DNA of 6,278 bases from Rhodospirillales bacterium (lineage in GTDB: Bacteria > Pseudomonadota > Alphaproteobacteria > Rhodospirillales > UBA2165): NCBI GenBank assembly GCA_013204125.1, contig JABMOP010000413.1:1-6278 (forward strand). Reading direction: 5' to 3'. The translations under genes and the position numbers were made by a program. Under the pieces are notes generated by a model. That model saw only the letters and a program-made list of their open reading frames with translations. It ran no database searches and was not told where the DNA came from. Of this stretch, positions 1-5,812 are shown piece after piece; the first letter of the stretch is position 1, and the number at the start of each line of letters is the position of its first letter.

Positions 1-2
1 GC

Positions 3-527
3 GACAACGACAACCTGCGCGTCAAACGCTATATCGCCAAATACACCATCAACCCGGCGATCACCCAAGGCATCGCAAAATATGTTGGCTCGGTCGAAAT
101 CGGAAAACGCGCTGATCTTGTTCTGTGGAAACCGATGTTCTTCGGCGTCAAACCGGATCTGGTTGTGATGTGCGGCACGATTGCCGCGTCGGCGATGGGC
201 GATCCCAACGCCTCCATCCCGACGCCGCAACCCGTTCATTACCGGCCGATGTTCGGCGCGTTCGGCAAATCCCTGACCGCAAGCTCGGTCTGCTTTGTCT
301 CCAACGCTGCGATGGCGGGTGATGTGGCTGCATCGCTCGGCCTCGAAAAAACACTGTTGCCGGTTATCAATACCCGCACCATTAGCAAGAAGGATATGGT
401 CTTAAACAATGCCATGCCGGATATGGACGTGGACCCAGAGACCTATGAAGTGCGCGCCGATGGCGAGCTTCTCACCTGCGAGCCGGCGACCGAATTGGCA
501 ATGGCGCAGCGATATTTCTTGTTTTAA
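3..527 (+). CDS. ureC: Urease subunit alpha, C-terminal part (5' truncated by window edge)
   Basis: This is the catalytic subunit of urease, a cytoplasmic nickel enzyme that hydrolyses urea to ammonia and carbamate. Only the last 174 residues are present; the frame is open from base 3 to TAA at 525-527. The visible part starts at DNDNLRVKRYIAKYTINPAI, matching the conserved region after the active site. It continues through the invariant PNASIPTPQPVHYRPMFGA segment and ends in the family-typical TYEVRADGEL and MAQRYFLF. Full UreC is about 567-570 residues, so roughly 70% lies upstream. The nickel ligands (including the carbamylated lysine) and the active-site flap cysteine belong to that missing part and cannot be checked. 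One local deviation is VVMCGTIAAS, where many homologues have a KGG-type turn. It is followed by ureE after 14 bp, so it is part of the operon. Identity is certain. Confidence 0.98.
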   Translation, partial: DNDNLRVKRYIAKYTINPAITQGIAKYVGSVEIGKRADLVLWKPMFFGVKPDLVVMCGTIAASAMGDPNASIPTPQPVHYRPMFGAFGKSLTASSVCFVSNAAMAGDVAASLGLEKTLLPVINTRTISKKDMVLNNAMPDMDVDPETYEVRADGELLTCEPATELAMAQRYFLF

Positions 528-534
528 GGGAGGA
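526..534 (+). promoter_or_regulatory. Strong ribosome binding site of ureE
   Basis: AAGGGAGGA is close to a full anti-Shine-Dalgarno match. It overlaps the ureC stop codon and sits 7 bp before the ATG at 542. It fixes the ureE start and suggests efficient independent initiation, unlike ureF downstream, which has no well-placed site. Confidence 0.8.
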
Positions 535-541
535 TAAGAAT

Positions 542-1003
542 ATGCGGCGTGCAATTGAAGTTCGAGAGGCTGCAAATTGGACCGAAGCCGAAACCGTGTC
601 TCAAGTAACCCTGGCGTTCGATGACCGCCACCGGCGGCGCATTAAATTGTCAGATGACACGGGCGAAGAATTCTTGCTTGATCTGGATGAGGCGGTGCGT
701 CTTTCCGAGGGCGACGGCCTAGTCTTGGATACCGGCGGCATCATCGCTGTGCGCGCGGCGAATGAGGATGTACTTGATATCTCTTGTGAAACGGCGGCGG
801 ATGCGGCGCGCATTGCCTGGCACATCGGCAATCGGCACACGCCGATGCAGGTTCTTGCCACTGGAATTTTGCGCATCACCTACGATCATGTTCTGAAAGC
901 TATGATCGAAGGGCTCGGCGCCGAATGCAGGCGGCGGTCCTCGCCATTTACACCGGAACCGGGTGCCTATACGGAGCTAAGCGGTCACGGTCATGCCCAT
1001 TAA
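542..1003 (+). CDS. ureE: Urease accessory protein UreE (nickel metallochaperone)
   Basis: UreE is the cytoplasmic nickel chaperone that brings Ni2+ to the urease activation complex (UreD/F/G on apo-urease). The 153 residues fit the family length. The N-terminal half (about 1-75) is the beta-rich peptide-binding-like domain. The C-terminal half (about 76-145) is the metal-binding domain with WHIGNRHTPMQ at 93-103; H99 corresponds to the conserved interface nickel ligand. It also has the conserved DHVL motif (H116). The tail is only GHGHAH (148-153), three histidines, far short of the histidine-rich tail of Klebsiella UreE, so nickel storage capacity is probably small. The start is supported by the strong ribosome site at 526-534. 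The 3' end overlaps ureF by 11 bp. Confidence 0.96.
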   Translation: MRRAIEVREAANWTEAETVSQVTLAFDDRHRRRIKLSDDTGEEFLLDLDEAVRLSEGDGLVLDTGGIIAVRAANEDVLDISCETAADAARIAWHIGNRHTPMQVLATGILRITYDHVLKAMIEGLGAECRRRSSPFTPEPGAYTELSGHGHAH

Positions 1004-1709
1004 ACCGCAAACGGGTATTCTGTCGGATTCCGGCCTTTACCGGTTGATGGCATGGTTGTCGCCGGGCTTCCCGGTCGGCGCCTACGCTTATTCGCATGGG
1101 TTGGAATTCGCCGTCGAGGATGGGCGCGTATCTGACGAAGATAGTTTGCGCATTTGGATCCAAGGCATTTTGGCCTCGGGCGCCGGGAGCGTGGATGGGC
1201 CGCTATTCGCCGCCGCTTGGATCGCCGTAGCCGAAGGCAACTTTGCTGCACTTTTAGAAGCCGCCGAAACCGCTGATTGTTTCCGCGCAACGTCGGAAAT
1301 GGCGCTCGAAAGCAGCGCTCAAGGCGAAGCTTTTTTTAGGACCGCCCGAGAATGTTGGGCCTCGGAAAAATTCGCCCGCGCCGCTGAATACCTGGAACAT
1401 TCGGGCCGGCCCATATCTTATTCAATCGCCGTAGCGGTTGCCGCCGCCGCCGCCGAGATACCGCTGCGTTCAAGCCTGATTGCTTATTTTCACTCGGTGG
1501 TCGCTAATCTGACTTCCGCCGGCGTACGCTTGATCCCGCTTGGGCAGACATCCGGCCAGCGCATCATCGAAGCGCTAAGCCCCGACGTGACCGATGTTGC
1601 ACTAGCAGCAGAAAACACCCCCCAATCGGACATCGGCAGCGCCGTGCCGATTATCGATTGGACCTCCGTCCGGCACGAAACCCAATATACGAGGTTGTTT
1701 AGATCATGA
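993..1709 (+). CDS. ureF: Urease accessory protein UreF
   Basis: UreF is an all-helical protein that bridges UreD and UreG in the urease maturation complex. It is thought to control GTPase action and nickel transfer to the active site. The 238 residues are near family length. The signature SPGFPVGAYAYSHGLE lies at residues 23-38. The conserved C-terminus PIIDWTSVRHETQYTRLFRS carries the HE and TRLFRS elements needed for partner binding in homologues. The start at 993 lies inside ureE (11 bp overlap) and lacks a well-placed Shine-Dalgarno (a GGAG at 973-976 is too far), which points to translational coupling. The next in-frame ATG (codon 19) would leave only four residues before the signature, so 993 is preferred. 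An alanine-rich, low-complexity stretch near residues 148-156 is coded by repeated GCC triplets. A T7 run lies at 1331-1337. Confidence 0.96.
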   Translation: MPIKPQTGILSDSGLYRLMAWLSPGFPVGAYAYSHGLEFAVEDGRVSDEDSLRIWIQGILASGAGSVDGPLFAAAWIAVAEGNFAALLEAAETADCFRATSEMALESSAQGEAFFRTARECWASEKFARAAEYLEHSGRPISYSIAVAVAAAAAEIPLRSSLIAYFHSVVANLTSAGVRLIPLGQTSGQRIIEALSPDVTDVALAAENTPQSDIGSAVPIIDWTSVRHETQYTRLFRS

Positions 1710-2317
1710 GTTCCCACCCCCTCCGCGTTGGTATCGGTGGCCCCGTCGGCTCCGGCAAAACAGCGCTTCTCGACCGTTTGTGCAAAGCCATGCGCGACGA
1801 TTACGACATCGCCGCCATTACCAACGATATTTACACGCGCGAGGATGCGGAGTTTCTAACCCGTTCCGGCGCGTTGGAGCCGGACCGTATCATCGGCGTC
1901 GAAACCGGCGGCTGCCCGCATACCGCCATCCGCGAGGACGCGTCCATGAATTTGGCTGCGGTGGCTGAGATGTCGAATAAATATCCTGACCTGAACGTGA
2001 TCTTCATCGAAAGCGGCGGCGACAATCTGGCGGCCACGTTTTCGCCTGAACTGGCTGATATTACGATTTATGTGATCGATGTTTCAGCGGGCGATAAAAT
2101 CCCCCGCAAGGGTGGGCCCGGCATCACCCGGTCCGACCTGCTGGTCATCAACAAGACCGATCTGGCCCCTCTGGTCGGTGCGGACCTCGGCGTCATGGAC
2201 CGGGATGCCAGAAAGATGCGCGGCGATAAGCCTTTTATCTTCAGCAATTTGAAGGCCATGGTCGGCGTTTCCGCCATCGCTCAATTTATTTCCGAAAAGG
2301 GCGGCCTGGGATTGTAG
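1706..2317 (+). CDS. ureG: Urease accessory GTPase UreG
   Basis: UreG is a SIMIBI-class GTPase that couples GTP hydrolysis to nickel insertion into urease and receives nickel from UreE. The 203 residues match family size. Visible motifs are the P-loop GGPVGSGKT (11-19), TNDIYTREDAEFL (39-51), the nickel-binding CPH (C70, P71, H72) in GVETGGCPHTAIRED, the switch-like ESGGDN (102-107), and the guanine-specificity motif NKTDL (149-153). All catalytic and metal residues expected for a functional protein are present. The ATG overlaps the ureF stop in an ATGA arrangement, so translation is coupled. This is the last gene of the visible operon; the next gene is convergent, on the opposite strand, after 42 bp. 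No clear intrinsic terminator is seen in that gap. Confidence 0.98.
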   Translation: MSSHPLRVGIGGPVGSGKTALLDRLCKAMRDDYDIAAITNDIYTREDAEFLTRSGALEPDRIIGVETGGCPHTAIREDASMNLAAVAEMSNKYPDLNVIFIESGGDNLAATFSPELADITIYVIDVSAGDKIPRKGGPGITRSDLLVINKTDLAPLVGADLGVMDRDARKMRGDKPFIFSNLKAMVGVSAIAQFISEKGGLGL

Positions 2318-2359
2318 GCGGCGGCCCCTGCGCACCATTCTTTTCTGCCAAGAGATTGC

Positions 2360-2791
2360 CTAATCTTCGATCACCTTATTGCGCAGCCATTCACACAGCT
2401 CGAATGCCATTTCCTGGCGGACGCCGTCTTCCGATAATTGTAACTCGCCCAGCCGGTCGGCCATTTCCTTGATAACTTCCAGATAGCTGTCCGAAGTTTG
2501 AACTTCGACGGCAAGATCGGATGTAAGCCGTTGAACTTTATCTTGCAGCTCTTGGCGGGTGAGGTCGGTGTTGCCGCTGGATAAAGGTTTCAGCAAATTT
2601 TCACGGATCAGCCGTTGCCGGTCTTGCGCGATATCGCCGATATTCAACGTCGGCGCGATGCATTTTACTTTTTCGTAATCGGCTTTGCCCTCGAATGTGG
2701 GGACGCCGGCGGCCAACAATCGATTGCTCAAAACCGACGGTTTGATACCCAAAATTTTGGCGGCTTTCGAAATACTTATGTTCTGTCCCAT
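2360..2791 (-). CDS. Small HTH DNA-binding protein with C-terminal coiled coil, putative regulator of the adjacent catabolic genes
   Basis: This is a 143-residue soluble protein with no signal peptide or membrane segment. The N-terminus (about 6-29, SISKAAKILGIKPSVLSNRL onward) reads as a helix-turn-helix, followed by a short wing-like stretch to about residue 50. Residues about 76-118 are rich in E, K, R, Q and L and look like a coiled coil, suggesting dimerisation. The C-terminus (EMAFELCEWLRNKVIED) is a further amphipathic helix. I do not recognise a named family; the fold could be MerR-like or a phage-type HTH. It is divergent from the hydratase gene with 117 bp between the two start codons and convergent with ureG. 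That position suggests a local regulator of the hydratase-decarboxylase-SDR genes and of itself, which is inference. AGGCAGGG just upstream of the ATG could serve as ribosome site. Reality as a gene is well supported by the coherent protein and its own spacing. Confidence 0.8.
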   Translation of the reverse strand: MGQNISISKAAKILGIKPSVLSNRLLAAGVPTFEGKADYEKVKCIAPTLNIGDIAQDRQRLIRENLLKPLSSGNTDLTRQELQDKVQRLTSDLAVEVQTSDSYLEVIKEMADRLGELQLSEDGVRQEMAFELCEWLRNKVIED

Positions 2792-2807
2792 AATGCCCTG
2801 CCTAAAT

Positions 2808-2819
2808 TAGATTAATCTA
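2808..2819. promoter_or_regulatory. Perfect 12-bp palindrome, candidate operator in the divergent promoter region
   Basis: TAGATTAATCTA is a perfect dyad 16 bp upstream of the HTH-protein ATG and about 90 bp upstream of the hydratase start. An 8-bp palindrome AGTATACT (2828-2835) lies 8 bp further on. On the minus strand TATACT (2828-2833) resembles a -10 box, which would put the 12-bp palindrome near the transcription start, where a repressor could act. The -35 candidate (TTGCGC, 19-bp spacer) is weak. Operator function is inference. Confidence 0.4.
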
Positions 2820-2893
2820 TGTATTTGAGTATACTACACACGTAATATCGGGGCGCAAAATTGAAATTCGGCGCGCTAGAATAAATGTTACTC

Positions 2894-2898
2894 AAGGA
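2894..2898 (+). promoter_or_regulatory. Ribosome binding site deciding the hydratase start
   Basis: AAGGA lies 10 bp before the ATG at 2909 but downstream of the earlier in-frame ATG at 2885, so it supports 2909 as the true start. With this start, the metal-ligand glutamates fall at residues 106, 108 and 139, positions typical for this family. Confidence 0.6.
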
Positions 2899-2908
2899 AC
2901 CACCGGGA

Positions 2909-3700
2909 ATGAGCGATAAGAAGAAAATTAAAGAAGCCGCTGATCTATTGCAGGATGCTTATGATCACGCAAAACCCTGTCAGCCGATCCGCACGATGCT
3001 GGATGAAGGCGATATCGACGGCGCTTATGCAATCCAGGAAATTAATACCAATCGGCGCCTTGAACGCGGCGCCCGCATGGTCGGCCGCAAGATCGGATTA
3101 ACCTCTAAATTGGTTCAAAAGCAACTGGGTGTCGATCGGCCGGATTTTGGCATTCTCTTTGACGATATGGCGGTCCCGGACGGTGAAGAAGTGCCTGTCT
3201 CGGCAGCATTGCAGCCACGCGTCGAAGGCGAAATTACCTATGTGTTGGAAAATGATTTAACCATGGAGCGACCGACAACGACCGATATCATCAACTCCAT
3301 TGCTTATGCTTCGCCCAGTATAGAAATTGTCGGCAGTCGTATCGGCAAATGGGACATCAACATTCAAGACACCATTGCTGACAACGCATCCGCCGCTTTG
3401 ATGGTGATCGGCAATGAGCGCGTGTCCATCGATCAGTTCGATGGGCGGATGTGCGGCATGGTGTTGGAAAACAGAGGTGAGCCCGTTTCCGTCGGTGCCG
3501 GCGTTGCTTGCTTGGGTCATCCAATCAATGCTGTGCGCTGGTTGGCTGAAGAAATGGTTCGCCGGGGCCTCCCCCTATCGGCGGGCGACATGGTTATGTC
3601 CGGGGCATTGGGGCCAATGGTGGCGGTCGAGCCCGGTCAGGTCTACGAAGTACGCATTTCCGGCCTTGGCTCTGTACGCGCCGCATTTTCTGGCGAATAA
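2909..3700 (+). CDS. mhpD: 2-oxopent-4-enoate (2-keto-4-pentenoate) hydratase, MhpD/DmpE type
   Basis: This cytoplasmic metal-dependent hydratase adds water to 2-hydroxypenta-2,4-dienoate to give 4-hydroxy-2-oxopentanoate, a late step in meta-cleavage of aromatics. It has 263 residues from the ATG at 2909; an in-frame ATG at 2885 would add eight residues but lacks a ribosome site. The protein aligns by eye with E. coli MhpD along its length: VGRKIGLTS (58-66), QLGVDRPDFGILF (72-84), PRVEGEI with E106 and E108, SIEIVGSRI with E139, DTIADNAS, CLGHPINAVRWLAEEM, and SGALGPMVAVEPG near the end. The E-x-E plus distal E set is the family's divalent metal site. It is the first gene of a three-gene run and sits 13 bp before the decarboxylase gene. 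Function is well supported at family level; the exact natural substrate is inferred. Confidence 0.9.
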   Translation: MSDKKKIKEAADLLQDAYDHAKPCQPIRTMLDEGDIDGAYAIQEINTNRRLERGARMVGRKIGLTSKLVQKQLGVDRPDFGILFDDMAVPDGEEVPVSAALQPRVEGEITYVLENDLTMERPTTTDIINSIAYASPSIEIVGSRIGKWDINIQDTIADNASAALMVIGNERVSIDQFDGRMCGMVLENRGEPVSVGAGVACLGHPINAVRWLAEEMVRRGLPLSAGDMVMSGALGPMVAVEPGQVYEVRISGLGSVRAAFSGE

Positions 3701-3704
3701 GGAG
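3699..3704 (+). promoter_or_regulatory. Ribosome binding site for a GTG start
   Basis: AAGGAG overlaps the hydratase stop codon and lies 9 bp before the GTG at 3714, fixing that unusual start for the decarboxylase. No in-frame ATG occurs near the expected N-terminus. Confidence 0.75.
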
Positions 3705-3713
3705 AATTAGAAG

Positions 3714-4484
3714 GTGAGTGTTGATTTAGATAAACTGGCCGGGGTAGTTGATGATGCGGCCGTAACCGGGACCGCAATACCCCAATTGTCGGAAAGTGCG
3801 TCGTTTTCGTTGTCCGAGGCATATGACATTCAGGAAAAGAGCATCCATCTAAGATTGGCGCGGGGCGAGCGCCGGGTCGGCATAAAGATGGGTTTTACCA
3901 GCCGCGCCAAGATCATCCAAATGGGCGTCGATGATATGATTTGGGGCCGCTTGACCGATGGTATGCTGGTTGAAGACGGCGGCGAAATCTCGTTTGCAAA
4001 ATATGTTCATCCACGTGTGGAGCCGGAAGTGGCCTATCTTTTGAAAGAGCCGCTGGTAGGTCCCGTGACGACTATCCAAGCGATGGCCGCCGTTGAAGCA
4101 ATCGCGCCGGCACTGGAAATTATCGATTCCCGCTACAAGGATTTCAAATTTACCGTCGAAGATGTCGTTGCCGATAATTCTTCGTCATCCGGGTTTGTGG
4201 TTGGTCCTTGGTGCGCCGCAGAATACGACCATTCAAATTTGGGCATGGTTATGGAATTTGATGGTCGGCCGGTTCAGATCGGATCAACTGCGGCTATCTT
4301 AAATAACCCGGCGCGTTCCCTGGTCGCTGCATCGCGCATGGTTGCAGAGGTCGGCGAGCGCCTGGAAGCCGGCTGGATCGTTATGGCCGGCAGCGCAACG
4401 GCAGCCGAAGCTTTGGCGCCCGGCGTCAGCGTCCGCAATTCAGTAGAAGGATTGGGTTCCGTTAGTTTCAAGGTGGCCGGCTAA
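3714..4484 (+). CDS. dmpH: 4-oxalocrotonate decarboxylase, DmpH/XylI/NahK type
   Basis: The predicted role is Mg2+-dependent decarboxylation of 4-oxalocrotonate (2-oxohex-3-enedioate) to 2-hydroxypenta-2,4-dienoate, the substrate of the neighbouring hydratase. It has 256 residues from a GTG start. Features closer to DmpH than to the hydratase branch are VGIKMGFTSRAKIIQMGV (55-72), the WGRLTDGM segment, HPRVEPEVAYL with E103 and E105, KEPLVGP (111-117), LEIIDSRYKDFKF with E135, VVADNSSSS, and the C-terminal EGLGSVSFKV. In Pseudomonas the decarboxylase and hydratase form a physical complex that channels the unstable dienol, and their adjacency here fits that. The two are evidently paralogues of the fumarylacetoacetase-like fold. 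The 3' end overlaps the SDR start by one base (TAATG). A related 2-keto acid hydratase or decarboxylase activity remains possible. Confidence 0.87.
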   Translation: MSVDLDKLAGVVDDAAVTGTAIPQLSESASFSLSEAYDIQEKSIHLRLARGERRVGIKMGFTSRAKIIQMGVDDMIWGRLTDGMLVEDGGEISFAKYVHPRVEPEVAYLLKEPLVGPVTTIQAMAAVEAIAPALEIIDSRYKDFKFTVEDVVADNSSSSGFVVGPWCAAEYDHSNLGMVMEFDGRPVQIGSTAAILNNPARSLVAASRMVAEVGERLEAGWIVMAGSATAAEALAPGVSVRNSVEGLGSVSFKVAG

Positions 4485-5251
4485 TGGGCGCCAATACCAT
4501 CGATCTAAACGGGCGCGGCGGTGTCGTCACCGGCGGCGCGACCGGATTGGGACTTGCGATCGCTGAACGAATGGTCCGCTCGGGCGCCAATGTCAGTATT
4601 TGGGATATTGACCAAGGTGCACTTGGTAAGGCGCTGGATACATTGCGCGCGGCATCAGCGAGCGGAACTGTAAACGCCGCCATTTGCGATATTTCCGATC
4701 CGGTAGCTGTGGATAGCGCGGTGGCTGAGACACAGGATGCATTGGGCGACATCGAACTTGTCGTCAATAACGCTGGAATATCAGGGCCCAATGTGCCGAG
4801 TTGGGAATACCCCATCGAAGATTGGAGACAGGTGATAAATATTGATCTGACCGGCACCTTTCTCGTGAGTCGGGCGGTTATCCCCGGAATGCTTAAAAAA
4901 AATTACGGCCGGATCGTCAACGTCGCCTCGGTCGCCGGCAAGGAAGGCAATCCGAACGCCCCGGCCTATTCATCAGCCAAGGCAGGAGTCATTGGCCTTA
5001 CCAAGACATTGGGCAAGGAGCTGGCGAGCACCGGTGTGGTCGTAAATTGTGTCGCGCCGGCGGCAGTGCGGACTGCTATATTCGATCAGATGACACAGGA
5101 GCATGTGGATTTCATGCTATCGAAAATTCCCATGAACCGGTTTGGGCAGCCGAGCGAAATTGCCGCCCTTGTCGCCTGGCTGTGTTCCGAAGATTGTTCG
5201 TTCAGCACTGGCGCTGTGTTTGATCTATCCGGTGGCCGCGCAACCTATTAG
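4484..5251 (+). CDS. Short-chain dehydrogenase/reductase (classical SDR, probably NAD-dependent)
   Basis: This is a 255-residue Rossmann-fold oxidoreductase of the classical SDR family. The nucleotide-binding motif is TGGATGLG (16-23). D41 at the end of the second beta strand favours NAD(H) over NADP(H). Other motifs are NNAG (95-98), N119, the catalytic S149 and YSSAK with Y162 and K166, giving the full N-S-Y-K tetrad. The C-terminus (TGAVFDLSGGRATY) is the usual SDR end with a slightly extended tail. The start overlaps the decarboxylase stop (TAATG), with AAGGTGG at 4470-4476 as ribosome site, so the genes are translationally linked. The substrate is unknown. From context it may oxidise a hydroxy acid such as 4-hydroxy-2-oxopentanoate or an upstream dihydrodiol, both conjectural. 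An A8 run at 4895-4902 codes for residues around K138-N140. The stop overlaps that of the convergent gene. Confidence 0.93.
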   Translation: MGANTIDLNGRGGVVTGGATGLGLAIAERMVRSGANVSIWDIDQGALGKALDTLRAASASGTVNAAICDISDPVAVDSAVAETQDALGDIELVVNNAGISGPNVPSWEYPIEDWRQVINIDLTGTFLVSRAVIPGMLKKNYGRIVNVASVAGKEGNPNAPAYSSAKAGVIGLTKTLGKELASTGVVVNCVAPAAVRTAIFDQMTQEHVDFMLSKIPMNRFGQPSEIAALVAWLCSEDCSFSTGAVFDLSGGRATY

Positions 5252-5622
5252 CGGCTTGCCGCCGCCCAGTGGGGCAGGGTGGCTGTTAACAGGCATACAA
5301 GGGCCGCCGCACTGAGGTCTGCGGCTTTAATAATAGCATTCAAATAATTTTTCCAGGCCGAACGGCGCTGGAACGCCAGCCATAGCGTTTTTCGAAGCCG
5401 ATCACGATTGTCCGGCTGTGCGCTGCGCAATTTGGCGACCATTTCCCGACAATCTGCAGATATGTAGTGGAGGGCTGATTTCGCTCGAGCCGTGCGATAA
5501 GCGTATATCCCACCAAAGCGAAGCGCCCAGCGTTCCGCCGATGGGATCGGCCCAGTGTATTTGCATTCAATTTCAGTGATATGCGAAATGGATTGTGGCA
5601 GTGATTGTGACAATGCGGCCAT
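5248..5622 (-). CDS. Hypothetical protein, possible C-terminal membrane segment
   Basis: This is a 124-residue open frame that I do not recognise. The middle part is basic and mixed (residues about 28-95, including WALRFGGIYAYRTARAKSAL and RDRLRKTLWLAFQRRSAWKN). The last about 25 residues include a hydrophobic stretch (LSAAALVCLLTATLPHW) that could be one membrane helix. There is no N-terminal signal peptide. Its TAA overlaps the SDR TAG by four bases in convergent orientation, leaving no room for a terminator between them. Upstream of the ATG is the AT-rich palindrome region at 5632-5752, and the ribosome site is weak (GGGA about 9 bp upstream). The amino-acid composition looks protein-like, but no conserved motif backs it, so it could be a spurious frame or a decayed gene. 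Confidence 0.45.
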   Translation of the reverse strand: MAALSQSLPQSISHITEIECKYTGPIPSAERWALRFGGIYAYRTARAKSALHYISADCREMVAKLRSAQPDNRDRLRKTLWLAFQRRSAWKNYLNAIIKAADLSAAALVCLLTATLPHWAAASR

Positions 5623-5631
5623 GAGAAAATC

Positions 5632-5713
5632 CCGAGATATTATTATTATAATAATTGTATAACAATATCATATATCGGAATAAAATACAATAAAATTATA
5701 AAAATATTATAAT
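5632..5713. repeat. AT-rich segment with nested inverted repeats
   Basis: The segment is almost pure A/T, in sharp contrast with the rest of the window. It contains a perfect 14-bp palindrome ATTATTATAATAAT (5642-5655), ATTGT-ATA-ACAAT (5654-5666), and ATTATAA-N5-TTATAAT (5695-5713). A wider dyad encloses the first two: CCGAGATAT (5632-5640) against ATATATCGG (5670-5678), one mismatch. It lies just upstream of the hypothetical minus-strand gene, so it may hold that gene's promoter and operators; on the minus strand TTGTAT-N17-TATTGT is a possible promoter. Short AT palindromes arise easily by chance in such composition, so function is inference. Confidence 0.5.
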
Positions 5714-5719
5714 ATCAGA

Positions 5720-5752
5720 CAAATATTTGGGGTCCCAAGGGCATTTATGCCC
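5720..5752. repeat. Three abutting palindromes
   Basis: Three dyads follow one another: CAAATATTTG (5720-5729, perfect), TTGGG-GT-CCCAA (5727-5738), and GGGCAT-TT-ATGCCC (5739-5752). The GGG and CCC blocks alternate (GGG, CCC, GGG, CCC), so alternative hairpins are possible in RNA, including CCC-AA-GGG pairing between neighbours. The segment lies about 60-90 bp downstream of the S24 repressor stop on the minus strand and upstream of the hypothetical gene. It may be an operator array or a transcript-end structure; no U-tract follows on either strand, so a standard intrinsic terminator is not supported. Confidence 0.5.
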
Positions 5753-5812
5753 ATCGGAGTTGAAGTCTAATTTAAACGGATGATCTGATAGAGGGGGCGA
5801 AACGGCTTTGAA
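5753..5812. other. Short spacer with no visible gene
   Basis: Between the palindrome cluster and the stop of the S24 repressor there is a 60-bp unremarkable stretch. The only open frame nearby is a seven-codon ATG (5747) to TAA, with no ribosome site. I see no RNA gene or terminator in it. Confidence 0.4.

Noticed and set aside
601..879. 92-codon minus-strand open frame inside ureE
   Set aside because: Shadow frame of ureE with serine/arginine-rich composition typical of antisense of GC-rich coding DNA.
1000..1290. 96-codon minus-strand open frame inside ureF
   Set aside because: Arginine- and proline-rich antisense shadow; ureF is clearly the real gene.
2290..2359. Possible terminator between ureG and the convergent HTH gene
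   Set aside because: GGC-rich blocks around the ureG stop do not form a clean stem, and the TTCTTTT stretch is not placed directly after a hairpin.
2885..2908. Upstream ATG extending the hydratase by eight residues
   Set aside because: No ribosome site precedes it, whereas AAGGA precedes the ATG at 2909; starting at 2909 also gives the usual positions for the metal-binding glutamates.
3414..3710. 98-codon plus-strand frame overlapping the hydratase 3' end
   Set aside because: Out-of-frame shadow of the hydratase, tryptophan-rich, with no ribosome site.
4468..4857. 129-codon minus-strand open frame
   Set aside because: It lies entirely opposite the SDR gene, which has complete family motifs; the antisense frame has no recognisable features.
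5340..5570. 76-codon minus-strand frame within the hypothetical gene
   Set aside because: Alternative frame with no better start or composition than the 124-codon frame; it does not account for the flanking spacing.
5632..5730. AT-rich region as a replication origin or attachment site
   Set aside because: No DnaA-box set, iterons, integrase gene or direct repeat pair could be identified in the window.
5747..5770. Seven-codon ATG-to-TAA frame
   Set aside because: Too short, no ribosome site, and its start is part of the GGGCAT/ATGCCC palindrome.
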